64,000 nucleotides of DNA from positions 1 through 64,000 of the forward strand of contig NZ_LVEJ01000026.1 of the NCBI RefSeq assembly GCF_001648775.1. Reading direction: 5' to 3'. The position numbers were made by a program, and so were the translations under genes. Positions 42,358 to 51,954 of the stretch are shown one piece after another. Under the pieces are notes generated by a model that was given only the letters and a program-made list of their open reading frames with translations, did not search any database and had not been told where the DNA came from. Position 1 is the stretch's first letter, and each line of letters begins with the position of its first letter. This stretch comes from Pseudomonas fluorescens. GTDB lineage: Bacteria; Pseudomonadota; Gammaproteobacteria; Pseudomonadales; Pseudomonadaceae.

Positions 42358-43243
42358 ACAGTCGCCCCAAATCTTCAGCCTTGAGAATATCGAACAACGC
42401 CTGCGCCGCCGCCGACAATTCATTCCCTGGCTCGGTCAGCACGCCGATCGCTCGTTCTACCGAGTCGTTCAAGGTCAGGCAATGCGCGCCCAACTCCTGC
42501 ATCTGCTCTGCACACAGCGCCGGCACTGCGCTGACACCCAGCCCACTGGCAACCATCCGCCCGACCGTCGCCAGTTGATGGCTTTCAAATTCCACCGGCA
42601 GTTTCATGCCTCGGGCCTGCAAGTGTTCTTCGAGCATCACCCGCACCGTCGACGGTCGCTGCAGCGTGATGAACGGCTCCTGCAACAACGTCTGCCAGTC
42701 GATCTCGCGGCGCGTGGCCAATGGCGAATCCTTCGGCACCACCGCGACGAAGCGGTCCATATAAAGCGGCGTGAATGTCATCGAGGTGTTCTGCATCGGC
42801 TCGAACGCCACACCCAGTTCCACCTGACGGTCACGGACCATCTCCAGCACTTGCTCGTTGATCACATCGTTGACCGTGACATTGACGTTCGGATAGCGCG
42901 CGCGAAAGGTCTTGAGGATCGGCGGCAGGAGGTTGCCGGCAAACGATGGCATCGCCGCCAGCGTCACCCGCCCGCGCTGCAAGCTGAAGCGTTGACGCAT
43001 TTCGTCTTCGGCGTTGTCCCAGTCGGCGATCAGGCGCCGGGCCAGCGGCAGCAGCGATTCGCCTTCCGGGGTCAGCGCGACATTGCGCGTGTTGCGGCTG
43101 AACAGGCGCCCGCCCAGCCCCTCCTCCAACGCCTTGATCGTCAGGCTCAGCGCCGACTGCGACAGGTGCAGACGCTCGCACGCCACGGCGAAGCTCAGGC
43201 TGTGCGCCACGGCAAGAAAGGCGCGAATCTGTTTGATGGTCAT
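42356..43243 (-). CDS. dhcR: LysR-family regulator (DhcR-like)
   Basis: A 295-residue LysR protein: HTH at 1-60 (MTIKQIRAFLAVAHSLSFAV, LHLSQSALSLTIKALEEGLG) and effector domain thereafter. It diverges from dhcA-dhcB-atoB exactly as P. aeruginosa dhcR (PA1998) diverges from PA1999-PA2001, so it most probably activates that operon in response to a dehydrocarnitine or acetoacetate-related signal. The dyad in the shared intergenic region is a candidate binding site. The symbol rests on gene order and resemblance. Confidence 0.85.
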   Translation of the reverse strand: MTIKQIRAFLAVAHSLSFAVACERLHLSQSALSLTIKALEEGLGGRLFSRNTRNVALTPEGESLLPLARRLIADWDNAEDEMRQRFSLQRGRVTLAAMPSFAGNLLPPILKTFRARYPNVNVTVNDVINEQVLEMVRDRQVELGVAFEPMQNTSMTFTPLYMDRFVAVVPKDSPLATRREIDWQTLLQEPFITLQRPSTVRVMLEEHLQARGMKLPVEFESHQLATVGRMVASGLGVSAVPALCAEQMQELGAHCLTLNDSVERAIGVLTEPGNELSAAAQALFDILKAEDLGRL

Positions 43244-43300
43244 GCTCGCTTCGCTCCAGTTGTAAGCTACAAGCGTTAAGCGGCAAGCAAAAACGCTACT

Positions 43301-43320
43301 ATTGAGTTTTATCTATCAAT
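43301..43320. promoter_or_regulatory. Candidate LysR operator in the dhcR-dhcA intergenic region
   Basis: The inverted repeat ATTGA-N10-TCAAT lies in an AT-rich part of the divergent promoter region, 95 bases before dhcA and 58 before dhcR. Its symmetry and position fit a LysR-type site. The adjacent taagctacaagcg stretch resembles another short Pseudomonas repeat. Confidence 0.4.
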
Positions 43321-43414
43321 CAACCTTAAAAATCAACTTAACAAATATATCTTCCAGCGAGACACTCCAACCATTCGGCTAGCCAGCCGCCCGCAAATAA
43401 TAAAAGAGGTGCAT

Positions 43415-44113
43415 ATGGCAGGTTTCGACAAGCGCGTGAGTTCCTACGAGGAAGCCCTCGCCGGGCTGGAAGACGGCATGACCGTCATCGCCGGCGGCTT
43501 TGGTCTGTGTGGCATTCCGGAAAACCTGATCGCCGAGATCAAACGCAAAGGCACCCGCGATCTGACCGTGGTTTCCAACAACTGCGGCGTCGATGGCTTT
43601 GGCCTCGGCGTGCTGCTCACCGACCGCCAGATCAGCAAAGTCATCGCCTCCTACGTCGGCGAAAACAAGCTGTTCGAAGAGCAACTGCTCAAAGGCGACA
43701 TCGAAGTCATCCTGACCCCGCAAGGCACCCTCGCCGAGAAAATGCGCGCGGGCGGCGCCGGCATCCCTGCCTTCTTCACCGCCACCGGCGTCGGCACTCC
43801 CGTTGCCGAAGGCAAGGAAGTGCGTGAATTCAAGGGTCGCAAGTACCTGATGGAAGAATCCATCACCGGCGACTTCGCCATCGTCAAAGGCTGGAAAGCC
43901 GACCACTTCGGCAACGTCATCTATCGTCACACCGCGCAGAACTTCAACCCGCTGGCGGCCACTGCCGGCAAGATCACCGTGGTTGAAGTCGAAGAAATCG
44001 TCGAACCCGGCGAACTCGACCCCTCGCAGATCCACACCCCGGGCATCTACGTCGATCGGGTCATTTGCGGCACGTTCGAAAAACGCATCGAACAGCGCAC
44101 CATCCGCAAATAA
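43415..44113 (+). CDS. dhcA: 3-ketoacid (dehydrocarnitine) CoA-transferase subunit A
   Basis: A 232-residue alpha subunit of a family I CoA-transferase. The CoA-binding/oxyanion region [18 protein letters not shown] and the [20 protein letters not shown] motif are clear. With subunit B it transfers CoA from an acyl-CoA to a 3-ketoacid such as dehydrocarnitine or acetoacetate. The ATG at 43415 has AGAGGTG upstream. It is the first gene of a three-gene operon with subunit B (24 bases later) and thiolase. The same fold also serves ScoA and AtoD; the gene order favours Dhc. Confidence 0.9.
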   Translation: MAGFDKRVSSYEEALAGLEDGMTVIAGGFGLCGIPENLIAEIKRKGTRDLTVVSNNCGVDGFGLGVLLTDRQISKVIASYVGENKLFEEQLLKGDIEVILTPQGTLAEKMRAGGAGIPAFFTATGVGTPVAEGKEVREFKGRKYLMEESITGDFAIVKGWKADHFGNVIYRHTAQNFNPLAATAGKITVVEVEEIVEPGELDPSQIHTPGIYVDRVICGTFEKRIEQRTIRK

Positions 44114-44137
44114 TTCAGGCTGACGGAGAATAAAAAC

Positions 44138-44803
44138 ATGGCACTTTCCCGCGAACAAATGGCTCAGCGCGTCGCCCGCGAAATGCAGGACGGCTTCTAC
44201 GTGAACCTCGGTATCGGCATTCCGACCCTGGTCGCCAACTACATTCCCGACGGCATGGAAGTCATGCTGCAATCGGAAAACGGCCTGCTCGGCATGGGTC
44301 CGTTTCCGACGGAGGACACCATCGATGCCGACATGATCAACGCTGGCAAACAAACCGTGACTGCACGTATCGGTGCGTCGATTTTCAACTCCGCCGAATC
44401 CTTCGCGATGATCCGCGGTGGTCATGTCGACCTGACCGTGCTCGGCGCGTTCGAAGTCGACGTCGAAGGCAACATCGCTTCGTGGATGATCCCCGGCAAA
44501 CTGGTCAAGGGCATGGGCGGCGCGATGGATCTGGTGGCCGGCGCCGACAACATCATCGTCATCATGACCCACGCGTCGAAGGATGGTGAGTCCAAGCTGC
44601 TCGCCAAATGCAGCCTGCCGCTGACCGGCGCCGGTTGCATCAAACGCGTGCTGACCGACCTCGCCTACCTGGAAATCGAAAATGGCGCTTTTGTCCTCAA
44701 GGAACGCGCACCTGGCGTCAGCGTCGAGGAAATCGTCGCCAAAACCGCTGGTAAACTGATCGTCCCGGATCACGTACCGGAAATGCAGTTCGCTGCCCAG
44801 TGA
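44138..44803 (+). CDS. dhcB: 3-ketoacid (dehydrocarnitine) CoA-transferase subunit B
   Basis: A 221-residue beta subunit. The catalytic glutamate that forms the acyl-enzyme and CoA-thioester is E47 in [11 protein letters not shown]. Other family segments are [16 protein letters not shown] and [15 protein letters not shown]. An ACGGAG precedes the ATG. The next gene starts 11 bases after its stop, with its ribosome binding site overlapping the stop region. Together with subunit A and the thiolase it feeds 3-ketoacids to acetyl-CoA. Confidence 0.92.
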   Translation: MALSREQMAQRVAREMQDGFYVNLGIGIPTLVANYIPDGMEVMLQSENGLLGMGPFPTEDTIDADMINAGKQTVTARIGASIFNSAESFAMIRGGHVDLTVLGAFEVDVEGNIASWMIPGKLVKGMGGAMDLVAGADNIIVIMTHASKDGESKLLAKCSLPLTGAGCIKRVLTDLAYLEIENGAFVLKERAPGVSVEEIVAKTAGKLIVPDHVPEMQFAAQ

Positions 44804-44814
44804 GGAGTTCGAAA

Positions 44815-45996
44815 ATGCAAGACGTCGTAATTGTTGCCGCCACGCGTACCGCGATCGGCAGTTTCCAGGGCTCCCTGGCCAGCGTTTCCGCGGTGGATCT
44901 GGGCGCGGCGGTGATCCGCCAGTTACTTGCACAGACCGGTCTGGACGGTGCGCAGGTCGATGAAGTGATCATGGGCCAGGTGCTGACCGCCGGCGCCGGC
45001 CAGAACCCGGCGCGACAGGCTGCGATCAAGGCTGGTCTGCCCCACGCCGTACCGGCGCTGACCCTGAACAAGGTCTGCGGTTCGGGCCTCAAGGCCCTGC
45101 ACCTCGGTGCGCAGGCGATCCGTTGCGGCGACGCGGAGGTGATCATCGCCGGCGGCCAGGAAAACATGAGCCTGTCCAACTATGTGATGCCGGGCGCACG
45201 CACCGGTCTGCGCATGGGCCACGCGCAAATCGTCGACACCATGATCAGCGATGGCCTGTGGGATGCGTTCAACGATTACCACATGGGCATCACTGCCGAG
45301 AACCTCGTCGACAAATACGACATCAGCCGCGAACAGCAGGACGCCTTCGCTGCCGCTTCTCAGCAGAAAGCCGCCGCTGCCATCGAGGCCGGTCGCTTTG
45401 TCGATGAAATCACTCCGATCCTGATCCCGCAGCGCAAGGGCGATCCGGTGGCGTTCCAGGTCGACGAGCAACCGCGCGGCGACACCACCGCCGAATCGCT
45501 GGCGAAACTGCGTCCGGCGTTCAAGAAGGACGGCAGCGTCACCGCCGGGAATGCTTCGTCGCTGAACGATGGCGCCGCCGCGGTGATTCTGATGAGCGCC
45601 GAAAAAGCCAAATCCCTTGGCCTGCCGGTGCTGGCGACCATCGCCGCTTATGCCAACGCAGGTGTCGATCCGGCGATCATGGGCATTGGTCCGGTGTCGG
45701 CGACCCGTCGCTGCCTCGACAAGGCCGGCTGGAACATCGACCAGCTCGACCTGATCGAAGCCAACGAAGCTTTCGCCGCGCAATCACTGGCGGTGGCCAA
45801 GGATCTGCAGTGGGATCTGAACAAGGTCAACGTCAACGGCGGCGCCATTGCGTTGGGTCACCCAATCGGCGCATCGGGCTGCCGCGTGCTGGTGACGCTG
45901 CTGCATGAAATGATCAAGCGTGATGCGAAAAAGGGTCTGGCGACCCTGTGCATCGGCGGCGGCCAGGGTGTGGCTTTGGCGCTGCAACGCGCTTAA
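44815..45996 (+). CDS. atoB: Acetyl-CoA acetyltransferase
   Basis: A 393-residue degradative thiolase splitting acetoacetyl-CoA into two acetyl-CoA. The catalytic residues are C88 ([12 protein letters not shown]), H349 ([11 protein letters not shown]) and C379 ([10 protein letters not shown]). The ATG at 44815 has GAGGAG six bases upstream; an earlier in-frame GTG at 44800 is inside the preceding gene. It is the last gene of the dhc operon, ended by a strong terminator. Confidence 0.95.
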   Translation: MQDVVIVAATRTAIGSFQGSLASVSAVDLGAAVIRQLLAQTGLDGAQVDEVIMGQVLTAGAGQNPARQAAIKAGLPHAVPALTLNKVCGSGLKALHLGAQAIRCGDAEVIIAGGQENMSLSNYVMPGARTGLRMGHAQIVDTMISDGLWDAFNDYHMGITAENLVDKYDISREQQDAFAAASQQKAAAAIEAGRFVDEITPILIPQRKGDPVAFQVDEQPRGDTTAESLAKLRPAFKKDGSVTAGNASSLNDGAAAVILMSAEKAKSLGLPVLATIAAYANAGVDPAIMGIGPVSATRRCLDKAGWNIDQLDLIEANEAFAAQSLAVAKDLQWDLNKVNVNGGAIALGHPIGASGCRVLVTLLHEMIKRDAKKGLATLCIGGGQGVALALQRA

Positions 45997-46054
45997 GCAA
46001 GCGTTCAACGGCAGGCGGCGGATCCACGACATCCGCTGATTGCTGGCAACAAAA

Positions 46055-46090
46055 ACCCGGTGCGACTTGCGTTGCACCGGGTCTTTTTTT
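46055..46090 (+). terminator. Rho-independent terminator of the dhcAB-atoB operon
   Basis: ACCCGGTGC (46055-46063) pairs with GCACCGGGT (46074-46082) and is followed by C and seven Ts. Confidence 0.9.
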
Positions 46091-46119
46091 GCCTGTTCGA
46101 AATCTGCAGTGAATGTTGC

Positions 46120-46196
46120 GGCCCCTTCGCGAGCAGGCTCGCTCCCACTTTGGAAATGCGGTCCCCTGTGGGAGCGAGCCTGCTCGCGAAGAGGCC
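46120..46196. repeat. REP doublet (opposite arrangement)
   Basis: GGCCCCTTCGCGAGC...CTCCCAC first and GTGGGAGC...GCGAAGAGGCC second, between the convergent atoB and Nramp genes. Confidence 0.95.
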
Positions 46197-46215
46197 AGCC
46201 CAAACACAACAAAAC

Positions 46216-47535
46216 TCAGCCGGCCAATTGCAAAATCAACCAGGCATTCGCCCCGCTGATCACCGCAAACAACCCCCACGCCAAAACCCTCGTCGGCAAC
46301 CGATTCACAAACGGCCCCATCAGTTGCTGGTCATTGGTCATGCGAATCAGCGGATACAGGGCAAACGGCAACTGCAAACTCAACACCACCTGGCTCAACA
46401 CCAACAACTTGCCCACCGCGTTATCGCCCATCAACCACACGCCAATGAACGCCGGAATCAGCGCCAGCCCGCGGGTGATCAAACGCCGCTGCCAGCACGG
46501 GATCCGCAGTTTCAGGTAACCCTCCATGATTACCTGCCCGGCGATGGTGCCGGTGAACGTCGAGCTCTGTCCCGACGCCAGCAACGCCACACCGAACAGC
46601 ACGCTGGCCAGTGCGCCACCGACCAGCGGATCGAGCAAGTGGTAAGCATCCTGAATATCCACCACATCGGTATGCCCGGACTGATGGAACGCCGCCGCTG
46701 CGAGAATCAGGATCGCCGCGTTGACCAGTAACGCCAGCGCCAACGAGCCGATGGTGTCGATGCGCGCCAGTTTCACTGCATCCTGCTTGCTCGCCAGATC
46801 CTTGCCGATCATCCGCGTCTGCACGATCGAGGTGTGCAGATAGAGGTTATGCGGCATCACCGTCGCGCCGAGAATGCCGATGGCCAGGTACAGCGGCGCG
46901 GCATCGCTGATTGCCGCCAATGACGGTTTGAAGCCTTGGGCGACGTCCGGCCAGTACGGTTTGATCAGCAGCAGTTCGACGAAGAAACACACGCCGATGG
47001 TCGCGACCAGCACCAGCATGATCGCTTCCAGTCGGCGGAAGCCACGGTTCTGCAAGGCCAGCACCAACAAGGTGTCGAACGCCGTCAGGGCGATACCGAA
47101 GGTCAGGGAACAGCCAAGCAGCAAGTGAAACGCCAGCGCACAACCGAGCACTTCGGCAAGGTCAGTGGCAATGATCGAGATTTCCGCCAGCACCCACTGC
47201 AACCGCGCGGTCGGCGTGCTGTAGCGCTCGCGGGACAGTTGCGCGAGGTCGCGGCCGGTGGCGATGCCCAAGCGCGAACACAGGCACTGCACGACCATCC
47301 CCGCCAGACTCGCCAGCAACACCACGAACAACAGGCTGTAGCCAAAACGCGACCCGGCCTCGATGGCGGTGGCCCAGTTGCCCGGGTCCATGTAGCCGAT
47401 CGACACCAGCAACCCGGGGCCGGCGAATCGCAGCACGCGTTTGAAGAACGGGGCACTCGGATCAACCGCGACACTGCCGGCCACTTCCGGCGGACAAAAC
47501 GGCGCGGTGGCGATTTTGGGCAAACTGAATTTCAC
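46216..47535 (-). CDS. mntH: Nramp-family divalent metal (Mn/Fe) transporter
   Basis: A 439-residue proton-coupled metal importer with 11 predicted helices. The metal-site motifs are SIGYMDPGNWAT in TM1 and MPHNLYLHTSIVQTR in TM6. Mn(II) is the usual substrate of bacterial members. The start is unclear: a GTG at 47535 gives the conventional MKFSLPKIATAPFCPPE-type N terminus, while a TTG at 47553 would add six residues, and no strong ribosome binding site marks either. It is monocistronic. Confidence 0.92.
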   Translation of the reverse strand: MKFSLPKIATAPFCPPEVAGSVAVDPSAPFFKRVLRFAGPGLLVSIGYMDPGNWATAIEAGSRFGYSLLFVVLLASLAGMVVQCLCSRLGIATGRDLAQLSRERYSTPTARLQWVLAEISIIATDLAEVLGCALAFHLLLGCSLTFGIALTAFDTLLVLALQNRGFRRLEAIMLVLVATIGVCFFVELLLIKPYWPDVAQGFKPSLAAISDAAPLYLAIGILGATVMPHNLYLHTSIVQTRMIGKDLASKQDAVKLARIDTIGSLALALLVNAAILILAAAAFHQSGHTDVVDIQDAYHLLDPLVGGALASVLFGVALLASGQSSTFTGTIAGQVIMEGYLKLRIPCWQRRLITRGLALIPAFIGVWLMGDNAVGKLLVLSQVVLSLQLPFALYPLIRMTNDQQLMGPFVNRLPTRVLAWGLFAVISGANAWLILQLAG

Positions 47536-47607
47536 GCACACATCCAGAAACAAGTCGGAAAAACGCAGCTTAGACGGTTCAGCCCGAGCCTTGAAGCGTA
47601 AAAAAAT

Positions 47608-48144
47608 CTATCGACTCACCCCTAACAACTGCTCACGCAACTCGGGGCTGCGTGTGCGCGGATCCAGCCAGATATCGAAAAACGCCCGGGCAAACAGCGG
47701 GTCATCGATTTCATGCTGCAACTGCTGCCCGACAAAAAACCGCGCACCCTGCCCCGGCAGATACACGCCGGTGATTCGCGTACCGGCCTGCACATCGACG
47801 AAAGATTGCTGCATCTGTAGCTGCCAGCCGGCCAATTGCGCAGGGCTGACGCTGCTGCCGGCCAGGCGTTTGATTTCATCGACACTGGCCTTGACCAGAT
47901 CGTCACGGGAAATACTGCGGCGATAAATCAACTCGAGCGCAAAGGGCTGACCGTCCATCAAGGGTCGCGCGGCGCTCCACAGGCGCGCGTTGTAGACATC
48001 AAAACCGAACACACTGAAATCGCCGGTACCGATAATCTGCGCACCGGGCACCGCGTCCTGCCAATTGGCCCAGGTCGGTGTCAGCAACAGCGCCCACAGG
48101 CCGATGCCGCAACATCCACGCAACACCTTCGGTGTTCTGTTCAT
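47608..48144 (-). CDS. Exported chalcone-isomerase-like protein
   Basis: A 178-residue protein with an N-terminal signal (GLWALLLTPTWA) and a chalcone isomerase-like domain: GTGDFSVFGFDVYNARLWS, ALELIYRRSISRDDLVKAS, and PGQGARFFVGQQLQHEIDDP with the closing AFFDIWLDPRT segment. Bacterial members are periplasmic and not known to isomerise chalcones; some may bind fatty acids. It is monocistronic. The promoter region with the divergent membrane protein is 147 bases. Confidence 0.85.
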   Translation of the reverse strand: MNRTPKVLRGCCGIGLWALLLTPTWANWQDAVPGAQIIGTGDFSVFGFDVYNARLWSAARPLMDGQPFALELIYRRSISRDDLVKASVDEIKRLAGSSVSPAQLAGWQLQMQQSFVDVQAGTRITGVYLPGQGARFFVGQQLQHEIDDPLFARAFFDIWLDPRTRSPELREQLLGVSR

Positions 48145-48291
48145 CGCGGTATCGACTCCGGCCAGCCCTGATAGTCAGAGCATAGTCGGCTACGGCCATC
48201 AGCACTTTGTATACAAAATTTGCACACATACGCAGCAATCGTTGCTCGGCAATGCTAACGTGGCCCCCATCCATCCGACGGAGACACGTGC

Positions 48292-49068
48292 GTGCTGATC
48301 CTCAAACTGCTGCTGATTCCCGGTTTTCTGCTGCTGATTTCCCTGGCGGGCAAACGTTGGGGGCCGAGTGTCGCGGGGTGGCTGTCGGGGTTGCCGGTGG
48401 TGGTCGGGCCGATTCTGTTTTTCCTCGCGATTGAACAAGGCCCGGCGTTTGCCGCGCAATCGGCCGTGGCCGCACTGTCGGCCATGTTCGCGATGATCGC
48501 CTTCTGCATCACCTACGCGCAGGTCGCGCAACGGGCCAACTGGCCATTGGCGCTGACAGTGTCGCTGGCGGTGTGGGCAGGGATTGCCGGGGTGCTGTCG
48601 CTGGTTCCGGCGTCGTTGCCGTTTTCCGTGGCGGCGGCGGCGATTGCGCTGCTGTCATCGCCGTACCTGTTTCCCAAGGTGCAACCGGTACTCAATGGCC
48701 CGGCGCCGAAGTCGGACAAGTTGATCTGGCGGATGATCGCCGGCGCCGCGTTGACGCTGGTTGTGACGATGCTCGCCAGCACCGTCGGCGAACGCTGGAG
48801 CGGACTGCTCGCGGTGTTCCCGGTGCTTGGCAGTGTGATGGCGGTGTTCTCCCAGCAAACGCGCGGCCCGGCGTTTACCGCCGTTCTTTTGCGTGCAACG
48901 GCGACGGGGATGTATTCGTTTTCGGCATTTTGCCTGGTCTCGGCGCTGACCTTGCCGAGCATGGGCTTGAGTGGCTTTGCCGTGGGTGTCGCGGTGTCGG
49001 TGGCGATGCTCGGCGTCACGCGCAAACTGCTCGCTAAACCCGTCCTGATAAAACAACCCCAGACCTGA
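48292..49068 (+). CDS. Integral membrane protein of unknown function
   Basis: A 258-residue very hydrophobic protein with about seven or eight predicted transmembrane helices, including SGLPVVVGPILFFLAIEQG near residues 30-50 and a second-half repeat with LAVFPVLGSVMAVFSQQTRG. The internal resemblance of these two segments suggests an inverted or tandem repeat of a helix bundle. The start is a GTG at 48292 preceded by CGGAGACA. No transporter family could be named with confidence. Confidence 0.75.
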   Translation: MLILKLLLIPGFLLLISLAGKRWGPSVAGWLSGLPVVVGPILFFLAIEQGPAFAAQSAVAALSAMFAMIAFCITYAQVAQRANWPLALTVSLAVWAGIAGVLSLVPASLPFSVAAAAIALLSSPYLFPKVQPVLNGPAPKSDKLIWRMIAGAALTLVVTMLASTVGERWSGLLAVFPVLGSVMAVFSQQTRGPAFTAVLLRATATGMYSFSAFCLVSALTLPSMGLSGFAVGVAVSVAMLGVTRKLLAKPVLIKQPQT

Positions 49069-49185
49069 CATTAACCGGGGGGGAAAGGCGCAACAGCAAT
49101 ATCCGTTCAGACGAGCCGGGCTGGAGTGACAAGGCGCTGCGTGGGATGATCGCCCGCCTAGCGCGTCCATCACCCGGAGATTCGA

Positions 49186-49749
49186 ATGTCATTGTTGAGC
49201 AAGAAAGCCGTTGTCCTGTTGCTGGCGGCAGTCGCCGGCCTCGGCGCCATCAACGCTCAGGCGGCCAAGGCCAAGGAAAAAGCCGGCACCGATAAAGTCT
49301 CGATGCTCGACGGCAAGTTCACCTTCGTGCTGCCCAAGGGCTTCGTCGCCGATCCGCTGCCGGCCAGCCCGAGCGGTGCGACAGGCACGATGTACACCAA
49401 TGAGGCCACCAAGACCGTGGTCATCGCCGCCGAAAACAAGATTCCCGAGGGCACTCACGTCAAAGACAACGACGGTGAATTCCTCGACGGCAGCATGACC
49501 CGTTTCATCGAAGACCAAAGCAAAGCCTTGCCGGACTTCAATAAGCTCACTGAGAAAAGCCTGACCCGGAAAGGCACCGGCCTCGGTCTGCGTCAGGTCG
49601 ACAGCACCGCCACCCAGGGCGGCGGCCAGACCCTCAACACCACGCTACTGGCCGGCTCCGGGACGAAAATGGCGCTGGTGCAGGTGATCTCCCGTGCCAG
49701 CGACAAGAAAGGTCACGATGCGCTGGTGAAAACCATCCTCAAGGATTGA
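49186..49749 (+). CDS. Hypothetical exported protein (possibly DcrB/PsbP-like)
   Basis: A 187-residue protein with a Sec signal (LLAAVAGLGAINAQA, cleavage near residue 26) and a mature domain containing GKFTFVLPKGFVADPLP, MYTNEATKTVVIAAEN and a C-terminal KMALVQVISRASDKKGHDAL, a layout that resembles DcrB/PsbP-like periplasmic proteins. That resemblance is tentative. CCCGGAG precedes the ATG. Its last 11 bases overlap the end of the convergent esterase gene. Confidence 0.78.
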   Translation: MSLLSKKAVVLLLAAVAGLGAINAQAAKAKEKAGTDKVSMLDGKFTFVLPKGFVADPLPASPSGATGTMYTNEATKTVVIAAENKIPEGTHVKDNDGEFLDGSMTRFIEDQSKALPDFNKLTEKSLTRKGTGLGLRQVDSTATQGGGQTLNTTLLAGSGTKMALVQVISRASDKKGHDALVKTILKD

Positions 49750-50455
49750 GCTGCTGCAACCAGGCATTGAGATCGCGCAGTTCGGCCGCACTGATGCTGT
49801 GGCCGACACCCGGATAGGCGTGAAATTGCGGTGTGTAATCCAGCTTCTGTAGCTGTGCATTGGCTTCGGTACCGTCGTGGTACGGCACACGATCATCGGC
49901 GGTGCCGTGACCGATGAAGATGTTCAGCGGCAACGGTTGTTGTTCGGCCTTGAGCTCGGCTTTCAACACCGGCAACAACCGTCCGCTCAACGCCGCAATC
50001 CCCCCGACGGCGACTGGCGGCCGCAGCCCGACTTCGTACGTCATCATCGCGCCCTGACTGAAACCGATCAGGTACACCTTGTCGGGGCTGGTGTGATATT
50101 TCTTCGCCGCTTGCGCGATAAAGTCGCGCAGTTTCTGGCCACTGACCTTCAGATCATCGGTCTCGCCGTTGTAGGCACCTTCGCCTTTCTTGCGAAACCA
50201 CTGGAAACGCCCTTCGCCCAACGCCAGCGGCGCCTGCACCGACAGGTAGTTGTACTGCGCCGGCAGCTGAAATTTCATGCCGATCAGATCAGCCTCGTTA
50301 CTGCCGTAGCCGTGCAGGAAAATCACCAGCGGACGCGGCTCGGCGTCGGCGTGAACCTGTTCGATGTATTTCAGCGGCAGATCGGATTGCAGCGTGGTTT
50401 GCGCCTGGGCGGCGGTGGACGCCAGCAGGGTCAATAGAGCAAACACCTTCAACAT
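49739..50455 (-). CDS. Exported alpha/beta-hydrolase (phospholipase/carboxylesterase type)
   Basis: A 238-residue hydrolase with a signal peptide (MLKVFALLTLLASTAAQA) and the catalytic triad Ser in YLIGFSQGAMMTYE, Asp in GTADDRVPYHDG and His in YPGVGHSISA. The nucleophile context GFSQG and the early LHGYGSNEADL oxyanion region match the LysoPLA/carboxylesterase family. It probably acts in the periplasm on an ester of unknown identity. The ATG at 50455 has AAGGAAGG upstream. Confidence 0.9.
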   Translation of the reverse strand: MLKVFALLTLLASTAAQAQTTLQSDLPLKYIEQVHADAEPRPLVIFLHGYGSNEADLIGMKFQLPAQYNYLSVQAPLALGEGRFQWFRKKGEGAYNGETDDLKVSGQKLRDFIAQAAKKYHTSPDKVYLIGFSQGAMMTYEVGLRPPVAVGGIAALSGRLLPVLKAELKAEQQPLPLNIFIGHGTADDRVPYHDGTEANAQLQKLDYTPQFHAYPGVGHSISAAELRDLNAWLQQLNP

Positions 50456-50538
50456 AGAGCCTTCCTTCACGGGGTGTCGGGTTCACTGGGAGCCTAACAC
50501 TCTGGGCCAAGGATCCAAATTCAGAGGTGATGTTGAAG

Positions 50539-50613
50539 GCCCCTTCGCGAGCAAGCTCGCTCCCACATTGAAATGCGTTCCCCTGTGGGAGCGAGCTTGC
50601 TCGCGAAAGGGCC
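50539..50613. repeat. REP doublet (opposite arrangement)
   Basis: CCCCTTCGCGAGC...CTCCCAC followed by GTGGGAGC...GCGAAAGGG, upstream of the esterase gene. Confidence 0.95.
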
Positions 50614-50634
50614 AGTGAATCCAGCGAAGATCCG

Positions 50635-51747
50635 TCAGTCGTTCGTCAGCTTGCCCGTGCGAAACGCCACACGCCCCGCCACTTTCGCCTGCCAGATCCC
50701 GGGCTCGGTGTAACGCCCACGATCAAGCGCAAACAAAACCCCGCTGGTGCCCGCGCGCACGGTGCTCACGCGATCCTGCAACGGATCCACCACTTCAAAC
50801 AGTGCATCACCCTTCTCCACCCACTCGCCGGCATTGCGCAGAAAACTCACCACGCCATGGTGCGGGGCGAACAGGTATTCGGTGCCCTCAAACGGCAAGC
50901 CTTCACAGCATTCGCTCGGCGCGGCCGGCCATTCACCGCTGATGAAACCCTGCTCGGCAAGAAAACCGAGGATCGCTTCACAGTTGGCCTGGGCCTGATC
51001 GACCCGGGTGTCGCCCATGCTGCCCAGCTCCAGGGTGGTGGCCAGATTCGCCGCCGGGATCGCTGCGTTGGGGAACGCCCGCGCCAGACGCAACCACGGC
51101 GTCGAGCAGGATTCATCGAACGAACTGCCGCCGGAGTCTTCACACAGCAACGCCACGCCCGCCTTCAGGCGTGCCGCCAGCGATTGCCACTGCGGCCAGT
51201 GTTGCGGCAACGCATACAGGTGAATCGCAGCGTCGAAGTCGCAATGCAGATCGAGGGTGATGTCGGCATCACAGGCATGGCGCAACAGCAAGCGATGCAG
51301 CGCTTCGAGTTGCGAGGCCGGCGCCGGCAGGTTGTCGAAAACCTCGCCCATGGTTTGGCGGATCAGCGCGACATTGGCCTCGGCATCCGCGCCCAGACGC
51401 TCACCGATCAGCACCCCGACCGGTGCGCTGAGTTCGACGAACGCGCGGTTGAAGTTCTTGCCGCTGCCCAGTTCGAAACGGCCCATGTGCGCGCCTTGCA
51501 GATGCTGGTCCAACCCGATCGGGTTGGCGACCGGCACCAGTTCGATCACGCCCTGCAAACGGCCTTGCTGCTCAAGTTCATTCAGGCGTTGCTTCAGTTC
51601 CCACGCGGTGCGCATGCCCGGCAGTTCATCGGCGTGCAGGCTGGCCTGGATGTACACCTTGCGGGGGCCCGCGCCGTAGCGAAACACGCTGAGAGAACGT
51701 TCGCTGCCAAGGTGGCTCCAGGGCAGAACATGGTCGATGCGTTGCAT
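50635..51747 (-). CDS. Succinylglutamate desuccinylase/aspartoacylase family deacylase (AotO-like)
   Basis: A 370-residue zinc carboxypeptidase-like (M14/AstE-AspA) protein. The zinc motif is IQASLHADELPGM near residues 33-45 and the second His lies in ITLDLHCDFDAAIHLY near 165-180. A C-terminal beta-barrel-like extension, with HHGVVSFLRNAGEWVEKGD, is typical of the aspartoacylase group. P. aeruginosa AotO, in the arginine/ornithine transport operon, has this form. It lies downstream of and co-directional with a cationic amino-acid binding protein, separated by a terminator and a REP pair. Substrate unknown. Confidence 0.85.
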   Translation of the reverse strand: MQRIDHVLPWSHLGSERSLSVFRYGAGPRKVYIQASLHADELPGMRTAWELKQRLNELEQQGRLQGVIELVPVANPIGLDQHLQGAHMGRFELGSGKNFNRAFVELSAPVGVLIGERLGADAEANVALIRQTMGEVFDNLPAPASQLEALHRLLLRHACDADITLDLHCDFDAAIHLYALPQHWPQWQSLAARLKAGVALLCEDSGGSSFDESCSTPWLRLARAFPNAAIPAANLATTLELGSMGDTRVDQAQANCEAILGFLAEQGFISGEWPAAPSECCEGLPFEGTEYLFAPHHGVVSFLRNAGEWVEKGDALFEVVDPLQDRVSTVRAGTSGVLFALDRGRYTEPGIWQAKVAGRVAFRTGKLTND

Positions 51748-51788
51748 GGGAAAACTCCTGCAGTCTGGTAGATCTGGATCAATGAGAT

Positions 51789-51884
51789 CCCTGTGGGAGC
51801 GAGCTTGCTCGCGAATGCAATTTGACAGTCAATAAGGATGTTGAATGTTAAACCGTATTCGCGAGCAAGCTCGCTCCCACAGGG
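51789..51884. repeat. REP doublet
   Basis: Inverted REP pair between the AotO-like gene and the binding-protein gene. Confidence 0.95.
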
Positions 51885-51906
51885 TTCTTCTATCAAATTC
51901 GAGCGC

Positions 51907-51944
51907 AAAAAAAGTGGCCACCGCGCAAACGGGGCCACTTTTTT
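51907..51944. terminator. Bidirectional Rho-independent terminator
   Basis: AAAAAAAGTGGCC (51907-51919) pairs with GGCCACTTTTTT (51933-51944). It lies just after the binding-protein gene on the minus strand and works in both directions. Confidence 0.9.
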
Positions 51945-51954
51945 CTACGGCGTA